Below are positions 9,827-19,432 of a DNA stretch of 64,000 nucleotides, one piece after another. The stretch comes from Cerina litoralis (GTDB lineage: Bacteria > Bacteroidota > Bacteroidia > Flavobacteriales > Flavobacteriaceae): contig JAIRBC010000006.1 in NCBI GenBank assembly GCA_022008415.1, forward strand, positions 62,001 to 126,000. Reading direction: 5' to 3'. The notes below the pieces were generated by a model. It was not told where the DNA came from, made no database searches, and worked only from the letters and a program-made list of their open reading frames with translations. The first letter of the stretch is position 1. Every line of letters begins with the position of its first letter. Position numbers and translations under genes: made by a program.

Positions 9827-11116
9827 TTAATTCCTCCTATCGATTACCGTCACTGGCTTACGACCCAGCTTAGAAAGTTTTAGTTTTTGGATTTCCTTGG
9901 AATCGTGAAACTCAATTTTTGGGGTTACCCTCAATTTGGACCTAAAATGATCATTTATATTTTGCAATAATATTTCTGAAGGCTCATGGCACGCAATTTT
10001 TAGTAATATTTCGTCCGTACCGATCTCGTTGTGATAGATTTCGATGACAAAGCTTTCTACTTCCATAAAATCGTTTAGCACATTATCCATGGCAGGCGGA
10101 TAGAGTGTGGTGCCCTTGTATTTGATCATCTGTTTGCGACGCCCCAACACCGGTCCAAGGCGTAATGTATTTCGGCCACAGGCACAGGGTTCCGTATGTG
10201 CCTTGACCATATCCCCGGTCTTAAAGCGCACCAAGGGCATGGCCTCCACCCCCAATGTGGTAATGGTAAGTTCGCCCACTTCCCCAGCGGGTACGGGTAG
10301 ATTTCTATCGTCCAAAACTTCCACGATGATAAGCTCGGGATGATGGTGCCCTCCCCGCTGCTCCGTACATTCGGTAAAGGCGGTGCTCATTTCGGTGGAG
10401 GCATACGTGGAGTAGAGTTGTAGATCCCAATCGCTCCTTATTTTTTGGCCCAAGATATTTAGGGAGAAATCTTGATCCCGTAGGGGTTCCCCAATGCAGA
10501 TGGCTCCTTTTACGCCAGATGATTTTAAATCAATGCCCTGTTGTTTGGCATATTCAATGAGTTTCAGCAAAAAGGAAGGCACAACAATAAGGTAGGTAGG
10601 GTTGAACTTTTGTATGGTGTCCCACTGCAGTTCGGGGATTCCCACTCCTACTCGGATGATACCTGCCCCCAGTTTTCGAGCGCCCAAAAAATAGGCGAGT
10701 CCGGCCATAAACCTTCGGTCCATGGTGGTGGTCAATTGTAGAATGTCACTAGACGTAACCCCGGCACAAGCAAAAGAGAGTGCCTCGTTATACGCCAATC
10801 GTTCCAAGTCCTTATCCGTAAGGGCAAAAGTGACAGGCTCCCCCATAGTACCGGACGTGGTTACATAATCGATGATCTGGGCCTTGGGCACGCAAAGAAA
10901 ATCGTCGTTGTTCGCCTGCAAGTGTTCCTTGGTGGTCACTGGTATTTTAATGAGGTCCTCCAACGAGTTTATAGCCTTTGGTGCTACACCGTATTCCTTA
11001 AATACCTTTTGATAATAGGGCGAATTTTCGACCACATATTCCAGAAGCTCTTTTAATTTTTCTTCTTGAAATGACTTTATTTTTGAAAGGGTCGTTCTTT
11101 CTATTTCCGGGTTCAT
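9827..11116 (-). CDS. AMP-dependent ligase, phenylacetate-CoA ligase family (flexirubin-type)
   Basis: 429 residues, an adenylate-forming enzyme of the PaaK group. Seen: phosphate loop YVTTSGTMGEPVTF (~84), STYASTEMS (~240), GDMVKAHTEPCACGRNTLR (~305) and GRRKQMIKYKGTTLYP (~335). In aryl-polyene and flexirubin clusters this enzyme activates the aromatic starter (4-coumarate or a relative) and passes it to an ACP; that substrate is inferred from the ammonia-lyase in the right arm. It is the last gene of the minus-strand arm, separated by 155 bp from the Ntn-hydrolase gene. A leader reading AAATTAAACCT precedes the ATG. Confidence 0.88.
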   Translation of the reverse strand: MNPEIERTTLSKIKSFQEEKLKELLEYVVENSPYYQKVFKEYGVAPKAINSLEDLIKIPVTTKEHLQANNDDFLCVPKAQIIDYVTTSGTMGEPVTFALTDKDLERLAYNEALSFACAGVTSSDILQLTTTMDRRFMAGLAYFLGARKLGAGIIRVGVGIPELQWDTIQKFNPTYLIVVPSFLLKLIEYAKQQGIDLKSSGVKGAICIGEPLRDQDFSLNILGQKIRSDWDLQLYSTYASTEMSTAFTECTEQRGGHHHPELIIVEVLDDRNLPVPAGEVGELTITTLGVEAMPLVRFKTGDMVKAHTEPCACGRNTLRLGPVLGRRKQMIKYKGTTLYPPAMDNVLNDFMEVESFVIEIYHNEIGTDEILLKIACHEPSEILLQNINDHFRSKLRVTPKIEFHDSKEIQKLKLSKLGRKPVTVIDRRN

Positions 11117-11271
11117 AGGTTTAATTTCTTTTTTTAGAGCTTGTTTAGAAATTAGTCAATTATTTTTTTATAGCCCTTTTTGTGCATAATTTCGTTAAAA
11201 TATTTAACCGTAGCTACGGCTATGCTTAAAGATTTTGCCTCATACTACATCAAAAATCGCTTGTAAAAACT

Positions 11272-12960
11272 CTAATCACAAATTCCTAAACGAGCTCTTA
11301 ACTTTTTGATATAGGACTCGACCGATTGTTTTTCAGGAAGGGTGGTAATTACTTTGGAATTAGCTTCCCCGAAGGCATTTAGGGCAGCGGTGTAATATCC
11401 GTGTTCATAGTTGTATTTCCCCACCAAATAATAGCCTTCCCAAAACTCCGGATTCAGTTGTTCCAGTTTGTTTAATACAGATGGTTCCAATCGCTCCTTA
11501 TCCTTTATCGCATCCAGTACCTTTTCCCTTACCACTTTATACTCCTGATAATCCTTAAATGCCCTACTGTACTGAAAAGGGTCCTTTTCAATAGTTAGAT
11601 CGGGTATACCCAAGGTCTTTTTAGGATGCCGTGGCGCTTCGCTGAATACCTCGTTGAGGTCGTAGGCTACGAACTCACCCAGTTGATAGGGATTGGAAGA
11701 CACCCAAACAAGTAGTTTTGAGGGCTTAAATACAATGGCGTGGTGGGAAATTAATTGGTTGATGGCCTTTTCATTGCCGTAACCCAACACCTCGTTGTGC
11801 AAGCCTTCCTTATTTCTAAGGATAGCTACTGCGGCTTGGGGTGTAATTTTAGCCTGTTCTCCCAAAAGTTCCTGTAGTCTTTCGTACCGATATTCGGAAT
11901 GGCTTTCCACCATGTGTTTCAGGTTATTTTTGTCTTTGGCGTAGGCAGCACTTTGAAAGTGATTGGTGCAGATCAACTGGTCGGAATTCGGCACCTCGAA
12001 CACTCCGAAATTATCTGGGGAAACCTCGATGATAGCGGCCATATTGTCCTTGGCACTGCCTACAAGGATCGATTCCGATACAAAGACCGACCTTTTTTTG
12101 GCGATGGCAACGGCTTCCTTAATATTTGAAGCGTACTGTAATATTTCGCGAGTTAAAAGGGAAACGGGAGTTTTGGCCACTAGCGGTATTTTTGATGCCC
12201 CTGCATTGATCGTCACGGTAAGCCCTTGATCGTTCATTCCCGATACTACCCCGATCATCCCACCCCAAGTAACCGACATAAATTTGTTTCCATCGGTGGG
12301 GCGGACAAAGGATACTATTTTGTCTTGCGCAAAGGCATCGCCCACGTAGAAATCAAAATTCCGCCCCAGAATTAAACTGCCATCGGGGGTCTTGTCGCCC
12401 CAAGCGGCAAAGGACGAACAACCGACCAAGGCCAGGTCTTGCATGGCGTGGCCAATGTCGTGCGCCCCGTGCAAGTAAAGCAATCGCAGATAGGGAGGTG
12501 CGATATCGTCATACGTGTGTGCCGCATAACGGGAAAGGCCATAAATTTCAACCTTGTCCTCCTCGGTGATGTTGAGGTACATCTTCCGGTTGTACCATGC
12601 CAAAAACTTTCTCAGCAGGTACCGTTTGGTCTTGGAGGGAACGAATTCCTCGACCTTGGAAAAGAAGAGGTCTTCCTGTTTGGCGAACAATTCCCTGGTA
12701 AGGCTGCCGTTGTTGAGACCCCTTTCCAACGGATCTCCTTCCACATAAAGTTCCCACAGCCCCTGTTTGTTTTTCAATAAATGGTTTGAGCCAAGTACAA
12801 AGGAAGTGTCCGAAATTTTTACCCTATCGGGTATGCTGTCGTGATATCCACTTATATCGGGCCGATTGTGAACCGATTTTTTAACCCCACAGGAAAACAA
12901 TATCAAAAATAGCCCCAAGAGGAGAACATATTTTTTGATAATGGAAGGTCTGTGAATCAC
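11272..12960 (-). CDS. C45-type Ntn hydrolase / acyltransferase lipoprotein
   Basis: 562 residues. Signal with lipobox LFSC (Cys24) suggests a lipid anchor. The middle resembles C45 (acyl-CoA:6-aminopenicillanic acid acyltransferase) and choloylglycine hydrolase-type Ntn hydrolases. The likely nucleophile is Cys181 in LALVGCSSFAAWG, followed by RNFDFYVGD and GMNDQGLTVTINAG. The last ~110 residues look TPR-like. Members of this family occur regularly in flexirubin clusters. Formation or hydrolysis of the ester between aryl polyene and resorcinol is a plausible role, but inferred only. Family call firm; activation by self-cleavage at Cys181 not shown. Confidence 0.85.
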   Translation of the reverse strand: MIHRPSIIKKYVLLLGLFLILFSCGVKKSVHNRPDISGYHDSIPDRVKISDTSFVLGSNHLLKNKQGLWELYVEGDPLERGLNNGSLTRELFAKQEDLFFSKVEEFVPSKTKRYLLRKFLAWYNRKMYLNITEEDKVEIYGLSRYAAHTYDDIAPPYLRLLYLHGAHDIGHAMQDLALVGCSSFAAWGDKTPDGSLILGRNFDFYVGDAFAQDKIVSFVRPTDGNKFMSVTWGGMIGVVSGMNDQGLTVTINAGASKIPLVAKTPVSLLTREILQYASNIKEAVAIAKKRSVFVSESILVGSAKDNMAAIIEVSPDNFGVFEVPNSDQLICTNHFQSAAYAKDKNNLKHMVESHSEYRYERLQELLGEQAKITPQAAVAILRNKEGLHNEVLGYGNEKAINQLISHHAIVFKPSKLLVWVSSNPYQLGEFVAYDLNEVFSEAPRHPKKTLGIPDLTIEKDPFQYSRAFKDYQEYKVVREKVLDAIKDKERLEPSVLNKLEQLNPEFWEGYYLVGKYNYEHGYYTAALNAFGEANSKVITTLPEKQSVESYIKKLRARLGICD

Positions 12961-13095
12961 GGCTTATATTGAATACTAAGTTACTGGGTTATCTGGTTAA
13001 TCGTACTTTTACGAATACTGAATACTGCAACTACCTACTATTCATTCGCTTCAAGTTTCATGTCGACAGCCAACTGCCACTGCATACTGTTAACT

Positions 13096-14022
13096 TTATA
13101 ATAGGTCCGAATCTGTCTTGTTTCTTGGCTCTTGTTTCTCAATTCTTGCCTTGGATAGGTTCTTGGCATTATTCGTCTTCCTTACAACAAGATTATCCTT
13201 ATAATCTACCCATTTTTGCCCGAACATCTTCCGCATCGAATTTTCAAAATGCCGCATAATAAACACGTTGTACAGCATGGTGGCTACTTTTTGAGGCTTT
13301 CTGGGAAAGGCTCTCAAAGTTAATGAAAACCCACTGTCCAGGTACTTAATATAATGCCAATACCCACTGGGCATGTAAAGCGCATCCCCATGTTTCATAT
13401 GTACTTGAACACCGGTGACATGTTGTAGGGCCGGATATTTTTTAAAATCGGGACTCTCCAAGTTTATGGTTTCCAGATTATGGACTGCAAAGGGCACCTT
13501 GTAAAGATATTTGGTCTGATCAGGAGCAAATAGGGTAACGCTTTTGTTGCCATGGAAATGAAAATGGATCGCATCGGCCAAATCCATATCGTAGTGCAAT
13601 AGTACTTTAGAGCCCTTACCCCCAAAGAACATGGCCGGCAAGCGTTTAAAGAATTTAAGACCGATGTCCGGGTATTTAAAATCCTTGATCAGTTCTGGCA
13701 TGTGGTCCAAGATGTTGTAGAAAAAAATACGGAGGTCGGTAGGAGCGGTTTTCAGGAGGTCTATATAATCGTACAACTTCATGTGCTGCACCGGAGCGGC
13801 GGAATTCTGTTTTCCCTTAGTAGGCTCACTGTTATAAAGCGGCACCACTTGGTCCCCAGCCCTTTGCTGAATGTAGTCCAAGTTCCATTTCCCGTAAGCG
13901 CCCCAATCCTTTGTAAGCCCGTCCAAAAGAACCGGGCGTTGGGGCTTGTAAAAATTCTGGATAAAGTCTTTCTTGGAGATATCCTTTATCCGCGTTATCG
14001 GGGTCGTTTTTATTTGGGCCAT
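13096..14022 (-). CDS. Cupin-like (JmjC-type) protein of flexirubin cluster
   Basis: 308 residues. N-terminal cupin_8 features (KDFIQNFYKPQRPVLLDGL, DWGAYGKWNLDYI). A candidate Fe(II)-binding triad is His143-x-Asp145 (LLHYDMD) with His223 (SGYWHYIKY), so 2-oxoglutarate-dependent oxygenase activity, for example hydroxylation, is possible. Substrate unknown. It starts 9 bp after the desaturase stop, so they are co-transcribed. The last ~20 codons (KQEPRNKTDSD) read through a degenerate heptamer-repeat stretch at ~13105-13145, suggesting the C-terminus has been altered by repeat expansion. Confidence 0.8.
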   Translation of the reverse strand: MAQIKTTPITRIKDISKKDFIQNFYKPQRPVLLDGLTKDWGAYGKWNLDYIQQRAGDQVVPLYNSEPTKGKQNSAAPVQHMKLYDYIDLLKTAPTDLRIFFYNILDHMPELIKDFKYPDIGLKFFKRLPAMFFGGKGSKVLLHYDMDLADAIHFHFHGNKSVTLFAPDQTKYLYKVPFAVHNLETINLESPDFKKYPALQHVTGVQVHMKHGDALYMPSGYWHYIKYLDSGFSLTLRAFPRKPQKVATMLYNVFIMRHFENSMRKMFGQKWVDYKDNLVVRKTNNAKNLSKARIEKQEPRNKTDSDLL

Positions 14023-14031
14023 ATCTATTAT

Positions 14032-15579
14032 CTATTTTATATTATCTGCTTTACCCGATGCATTCGCCTCCCATATTTTCCCCAACAAATAGTCCTTCCC
14101 CAAAATCTCAGAACAGGTGATTACAGCTCCGATGGTGACACCCAAAATACCGTGCATGTTTAGGCTTTGTCCCGTAAACATAAGATTGTCGATACGGGTT
14201 TTTGGGGAAACAAAAGATTTTAGGGGGTTCTCCACATCCTTTACATAACCGTACATAGACCCATAATTACTGCCAATGTAGTCCCGGTAGGATAATGGTG
14301 TGGAGGTATAGACTTCCTTGATGCAGCTCCTTAGATCGGGAAATTTTTTCTCTAGTTCGTCCAGGAAAATTTCCGTCTTTTGGGCCTTGAACTCATTGTA
14401 GGTCTGTCCCCTATCATTTTTGTTGGAGGTAGTATTGAAGGTATCCGCCCAAGGAGCAACTTCCTCGTAATGCATATAGGTCATGGCCGTGATGCTCTCT
14501 CCCCATTGCCCCGTTTTACCACTCACTCCCATGGAGAACATATAGCCCTCCGGCCAACTCCTCTGGGTATAATCCTGTGCCTCCCAGACCCTGTCTTCGT
14601 ACTTAAAGTGATAATAATTTTTATTGAGATAAGGGAAGGACTCCGGTTTTAGGACAATATATAGGCTAAAGGCCGAAATGACACTTTCTATTCCTTGGAT
14701 GCGATTGGTATAGGATTTCCTAAAGTGTTCTTCCCCTACCAGCTTAAGGGTTAGTTTGGGCTCGATGTTGGAGATGAACAACTTGCCCTTTATTTCTTCT
14801 CCGTTTTTAAGGGATACCGAAGCTATTTTATGGTCTAAAACGTTAAATTTAACCACCTCGTGGTACTTAAAGGCCATTCCACCATTTTCCTTAAATCTTT
14901 TCAACAAGAGTTTTGTAATTTGACTACCCCCATTTACGCATCTGTAAGCACTTTGTATATAGGAGTTTACGGAAAGTGCATGGACATAAAAAGGGGTCCG
15001 GTTTCCATCTCCGGCATATAAAAAATTAGTTCCCGCCAAGATGGCCCGCAATTTTTTGTTTTCGGTCAGGGAATCGATAAACTCCTTGGCCCCCTTTTGA
15101 AAAACGTTATCATTTTCGTATTGGGGATTCCCTCCCCTTAATTCGTACAATGGAAATTTTCCGGACGTTTCCCTTAGCGAAAGGCTATAAGCCCGAATGG
15201 CCTTTTCCTCTTCCGGAAATTGCGCGATCAAGGTCTGCACAAAATGATCGTGCCCCTGAGCATGTGGGTATTCATTATCATCCCCCTCAAACGTGATTAT
15301 ATCAAAGCCGTCCTCGTCCAATTTTTTCAGCTTCAGGTCTTCCACTATTTCCAAATACTTAAAATACCGATAGAGATTTTGCCCGGGCGAAAGTCCTCCG
15401 ATATAGTGTACTCCCGTGTCAAAGATGGTCTTGTTGCGGACAAAAGTCTGTAGATTTCCGCCGTATTGTTGGTTTTTTTCCAACACACAGACGCTACGGC
15501 CTTCCTTGGCGAGAATATTGGCCGATACCAAGCCTCCCAGACCACTACCTACAATAACAACGTCATATATCTGTCTCAT
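14032..15579 (-). CDS. FAD-dependent phytoene desaturase-like oxidoreductase
   Basis: 515 residues. FAD-binding motif at the start: VVIVGSGLGGLVSANILAKE then VLEKN. A CrtI-like C-terminal block with FTGQSLNMHGILGVTIGAV closes the FAD site. CrtI relatives desaturate, isomerise or saturate polyenes. In this cluster it could adjust double bonds of the aryl polyene or act on the resorcinol alkyl chains; the substrate is inference. Upstream, an inverted TCGTTTAAA/TTTAAACGA pair separates it from the exporter, so it may have its own promoter. Confidence 0.85.
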   Translation of the reverse strand: MRQIYDVVIVGSGLGGLVSANILAKEGRSVCVLEKNQQYGGNLQTFVRNKTIFDTGVHYIGGLSPGQNLYRYFKYLEIVEDLKLKKLDEDGFDIITFEGDDNEYPHAQGHDHFVQTLIAQFPEEEKAIRAYSLSLRETSGKFPLYELRGGNPQYENDNVFQKGAKEFIDSLTENKKLRAILAGTNFLYAGDGNRTPFYVHALSVNSYIQSAYRCVNGGSQITKLLLKRFKENGGMAFKYHEVVKFNVLDHKIASVSLKNGEEIKGKLFISNIEPKLTLKLVGEEHFRKSYTNRIQGIESVISAFSLYIVLKPESFPYLNKNYYHFKYEDRVWEAQDYTQRSWPEGYMFSMGVSGKTGQWGESITAMTYMHYEEVAPWADTFNTTSNKNDRGQTYNEFKAQKTEIFLDELEKKFPDLRSCIKEVYTSTPLSYRDYIGSNYGSMYGYVKDVENPLKSFVSPKTRIDNLMFTGQSLNMHGILGVTIGAVITCSEILGKDYLLGKIWEANASGKADNIK

Positions 15580-15621
15580 GGGATACCCATACTTTTTTGA
15601 AACGGATGCAAGGTACTTATC

Positions 15622-15689
15622 TCGTTTAAATTTATTGGATCAGAGCGAAAATTTGACCTTTTTTAGCCCGTTAGATGAAGTTTAAACGA
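15622..15689 (-). promoter_or_regulatory. Inverted and direct repeats upstream of desaturase
   Basis: TCGTTTAAA (15622-15630) and its exact complement TTTAAACGA (15681-15689) flank ~50 bp. Each is followed by a similar ATTTATTG-ATC block, so there is also a direct repeat. The pair lies 42-110 bp upstream of the desaturase ATG in the 163-bp gap after the exporter gene. It could be an operator or a small repeat; nothing decides which. Confidence 0.4.
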
Positions 15690-15742
15690 ATTTATTGATC
15701 GAATTTTGGATTTTTACCCTCCCTTCGAATTGACCCCCGCGG

Positions 15743-18700
15743 TTAGGACTTTCTTTTTAATATTACCAGGGCACCGTTCTTAAAAGTTTCGATAAAGCCC
15801 TGGGAACGCATCCTGTCACGGGGTGCAAACCTACTCTCCTTCAACAAGATCAAGGTAGTGATTTCGTCCCTAAATTTCCGTTTTAAAATTTCTAGATCGA
15901 AGTTTTTTAGATTGATGATAAGTACTTGGGCGCTATGTGCCATGGCTTCCTCCACAGTTTTTGCAAGAACGGGCCGGCCGTATTTGTGGGCGATATAACC
16001 GTTTTGAACGATTGGCCTAATGGTTTCTTCCTCCAAATAGGTGTACAATTTTCGATCTGCCGAATCCAATAGCAAAAGAAAATCCAGTTGTCCCTGATCT
16101 TCGGAAAGATGTATGATAGTACGCTTTCTGCCAACGGTGTTCAAAATAATGTGATAGGTTTCTTTATTTTCCTTTAGGTCCTGGCTTACAGCTTTGTAAA
16201 GGGCATCACCTTTATATCTAAAATCATCCAACACTGCGGGATGAAAATAGGTCGGCCCTTCCAATTCCTTTCTAAAGTCATCGAATTCACCTTTAAAATG
16301 GATGCTTATGTTTTTGGTCCGTTGTCGTGAACTTGCGCCAAAACTTTTATCCGTTGTCGATATCCGTTCCAGGATCTTAACGGTAATACCCCCGTCACGA
16401 ATCACCATACTTCCCTTGGACATCACATCGGAGTTGCCATGGATGAGTACGGGAACAATATCTATATCCAATTGATCCGCTATGTAAAAAGCACCCTTGT
16501 GGAAACGATTTATTTTGCTGGTATAAGATCGTGTGCCTTCGGGAAACGCCATTAAGGAGTAACCTTGATCCAATTTTTTTCTCAAATGTGGAAAGCTGTT
16601 CTCCACCCCTTGGGATACGGGATAAAAACCTGCCGCCCTTACTGCGTTTCCGAAAATTGGGGAATGAAACACCCAATCGTTCACCAAAAAAATAATGTTG
16701 GGGTGCAGCATGGCGATTGTAAGGGAATCCAACGATGAAGTGTGGTTGGCGATAATGATTGCGGAATCGGAAAAGTCTTCCCCTACCTCGTTGATGACTT
16801 TTTTCGCAACAAAGGGATTGGAATAAAGGACCGATTTCAAAAATTTGGAAGCACCCCTGTGGAACCATCCCATCTTAATTTTTTTGCCGATTGGGATCAA
16901 GGGCAATATAAAAACGGCAAAAAGCCCAAAAATGATACAGCCCAAACTATAATATCCCAAAGAAATGGCAGAGTTGATAAGTACCCGAAGGGAGATAGGT
17001 CTTTTTTTGGAACTGCCGATAAAAAGGTGAAACAACAAGGGTTGGAGGGTAAAGGCAATGCCCATGGCAGAGAGAATACCGATGATAGAAACCAAAGAAA
17101 TAGAATGCAGGGCCGGGTGTTTTGCGAAAATCAACACCCCAACCCCCAGGAGGGTTGTAATCACGGATAACAAGATGGAGGCCCTGTGGATCTGCAAGGT
17201 TTTTACTCCCGTGCGATACGTTTCCAAGAGTCCATTGGTGACAAAGATGCTATAATCTATCCCCAGTCCAAAGATAAAGGTGCAGACGATGATATTGAAA
17301 ATATTAAACTCGATATGGAACAGCCCCATAATTCCAAGGGTTAAGACCCACGTCAGAAAAATAGGAACAATTGTGACCAAGGTTAGTGAAAGACTCCGGT
17401 AGAACATAAACAGGATCAGCAATACCACCAGCACCGAATACCAGATGAGATGTCCAAAATCGTTCTTCAGGTTGCCTAAAAAGGTTTCGTTCATTTCTTG
17501 CCGATCGATCACCAATGTGTTTTTATGGCCTTTAAAAACCTCTCGGATTTTTTGAGTTTGGGTAGAATCGACCTTCACCAACGAAGTTATTGTGGTCAGG
17601 CCGCTCTTGGTATTGATATAATCGCTTATGGCCTGGAACCCGATTTCCTTGTAATCGGCAATCTGCAAAGGATGAAAAGCCCTGTTTTCCAGAAAGGAAT
17701 AAAAGGAGCTAAAGGCTGACGGTTTAAACCCCAATCTTGTGCCGTTTGCAATAAGTTCGTTTTTTGTTAGATCTATGGTTTCCGGATCCCAGAAATGATG
17801 CCATTGGGAAATTCTTTGCTGTTGGCGTCTTTTGGAATGAACCAGGGAGCCAATGGAACTAAAGTCGATAATCCCACCGTCTTTTTTAAGTTGCTCCAAA
17901 TCTTGGTACAGGGTATCATTGATCTGTAGGACTTCTTCGGGGGTATCGCCATACGTGGCCAAGTAAATAGATTTGGAGGCGACGTTTGTCAAGACATCCA
18001 AGCGCCGTTGGGCCTCTTTGATGGCTGTCGGCTCATAGTTGAGTTTAGAGATGTCCTTATCAAAAGCAACTTTATGGTAGGTGAATGCACTGATGACCAA
18101 TAGCAGACAAAGAACACCGATGCACCATTTGTTTTTATGAAAATCGTATTGGGCAATTTTGTCCAAGATCGTTTTTCCCGATTTTTCGCCAGAACGGTTT
18201 CTATAGGCCAATGGCACAAAGATCAATGCAAAAATGGAGGCGCCCAACACGCTGAGGGCTGCAAACAGGCCAAGATCTTGCAGGGCCCGGGATTCCAAAA
18301 ACAAAAGGCATAGAAAGGCCAAAGCAGTAGTAAGACTGCTCATCAATAACGGCTGGGTTACCGTCTGGTACAATTGTTTGGTAGACTCGTTGTTCCTTAT
18401 ATGCGTGAGGATGTGTAGCGAATAATCTAAGGTAACCCCGAGCAGCACCGAACCGATTCCCAAAGAAATGGCGGATACCTCGGTACGGACGAGGTATAAA
18501 AGGGCGATAGACAATAAGCCTCCAAAGGCCGTGGGGGCAAATAGGATTAGCGGAACGGTCAATTTTTTGTAATAAAAGATAAAAACCAACAGCAATAGAG
18601 TAAGCGCGATCCCTACGGTAAACTGGATATCCCTTTTAATCTGCTGCGCATTGGCCACGGCAATCAGGGCGGCCCCAAAATATTCGCTCTGAACCTTGTT

Positions 18701-19432
18701 TAGGAATAAACCGTTTAGCCCTTCTTGCACGGCGTATAAATTCTCTGCAAATTTGGTGTTTTCCGCCGTCTCACTAGATCCGTAGGTCGGGGTTATAAAA
18801 AGCAATAGGTCTTTTTGGTCCTTGCTCACCAAGAAACCGTTGTGCAGGCTAAACTGATGCCCGAGACCCAACTGCCTCAGATTTTTTAAAGCGATAAAGG
18901 AAAGCCCCAGGGGATCTTTCAGAATCGTATTTCGGGCCACGATCCCCGATGGGGATATCAGCGTTTTATAATTGGTGTTGATAATCTTTTCAATGCTATC
19001 TTTTTGCAGTTTTTGGGCTATTTGCCCATAGTCCGATCTATCTAAAAAAAGCGGGAGATTGTTATATATAAAATCCAATGTAGAACCGATGGTAGTGTCG
19101 CTTACCTTGCCTTGGATGTCTTTGATATATTTGCTTGACCCGTGGTTTAAGCTGTCCAAAAACTGCACCGCATATTGCGTAAGGTCATCCACAGACCCTT
19201 GCGGTTTTTGAGTAATATGTACGATGATCTTATCCGTAAAATTGACGGATTTTAGGACTTGCTGTACCCTGGAGGATCTGTCGTTGGTAGGGATAAGCTT
19301 GGAAATATCTTCCTGAAATTGAATTTTAAATGCCAAGAAAGCGAGGAATGCCACAAGGGTAGTGAATGCGAAAAGGCTCCAGCCCCTATTTTTTTGGATA
19401 AATCCATACAAACCGTAAAACCAGTTACCCAT
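15743..19432 (-). CDS. MMPL/RND-type exporter fused to PlsC-like acyltransferase
   Basis: 1229 residues from the ATG at 19432 (a TTG nine codons earlier is less likely). Residues ~1-800 are two MMPL halves, each with one large outer loop and about six membrane helices (LGVTLDYSLHILTHIRN and FGLGIDYSIFVTNGL carry the family Asp). Residues ~870-1060 are a glycerolphosphate acyltransferase-like domain with NHTSSLD and FPEGTRSYTSKI. About 170 further residues follow. Separate MMPL and acyltransferase genes are common in aryl-polyene clusters. The fusion suggests acyl transfer coupled to export of the pigment. Start overlaps the GT2 stop by 8 bp. Confidence 0.9.
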   Translation of the reverse strand: MGNWFYGLYGFIQKNRGWSLFAFTTLVAFLAFLAFKIQFQEDISKLIPTNDRSSRVQQVLKSVNFTDKIIVHITQKPQGSVDDLTQYAVQFLDSLNHGSSKYIKDIQGKVSDTTIGSTLDFIYNNLPLFLDRSDYGQIAQKLQKDSIEKIINTNYKTLISPSGIVARNTILKDPLGLSFIALKNLRQLGLGHQFSLHNGFLVSKDQKDLLLFITPTYGSSETAENTKFAENLYAVQEGLNGLFLNKVQSEYFGAALIAVANAQQIKRDIQFTVGIALTLLLLVFIFYYKKLTVPLILFAPTAFGGLLSIALLYLVRTEVSAISLGIGSVLLGVTLDYSLHILTHIRNNESTKQLYQTVTQPLLMSSLTTALAFLCLLFLESRALQDLGLFAALSVLGASIFALIFVPLAYRNRSGEKSGKTILDKIAQYDFHKNKWCIGVLCLLLVISAFTYHKVAFDKDISKLNYEPTAIKEAQRRLDVLTNVASKSIYLATYGDTPEEVLQINDTLYQDLEQLKKDGGIIDFSSIGSLVHSKRRQQQRISQWHHFWDPETIDLTKNELIANGTRLGFKPSAFSSFYSFLENRAFHPLQIADYKEIGFQAISDYINTKSGLTTITSLVKVDSTQTQKIREVFKGHKNTLVIDRQEMNETFLGNLKNDFGHLIWYSVLVVLLILFMFYRSLSLTLVTIVPIFLTWVLTLGIMGLFHIEFNIFNIIVCTFIFGLGIDYSIFVTNGLLETYRTGVKTLQIHRASILLSVITTLLGVGVLIFAKHPALHSISLVSIIGILSAMGIAFTLQPLLFHLFIGSSKKRPISLRVLINSAISLGYYSLGCIIFGLFAVFILPLIPIGKKIKMGWFHRGASKFLKSVLYSNPFVAKKVINEVGEDFSDSAIIIANHTSSLDSLTIAMLHPNIIFLVNDWVFHSPIFGNAVRAAGFYPVSQGVENSFPHLRKKLDQGYSLMAFPEGTRSYTSKINRFHKGAFYIADQLDIDIVPVLIHGNSDVMSKGSMVIRDGGITVKILERISTTDKSFGASSRQRTKNISIHFKGEFDDFRKELEGPTYFHPAVLDDFRYKGDALYKAVSQDLKENKETYHIILNTVGRKRTIIHLSEDQGQLDFLLLLDSADRKLYTYLEEETIRPIVQNGYIAHKYGRPVLAKTVEEAMAHSAQVLIINLKNFDLEILKRKFRDEITTLILLKESRFAPRDRMRSQGFIETFKNGALVILKRKS

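Noticed and set aside
12969-13259. 96-residue plus-strand frame
   Set aside because: Mostly gap sequence and antisense to the cupin gene C-terminus; no support.
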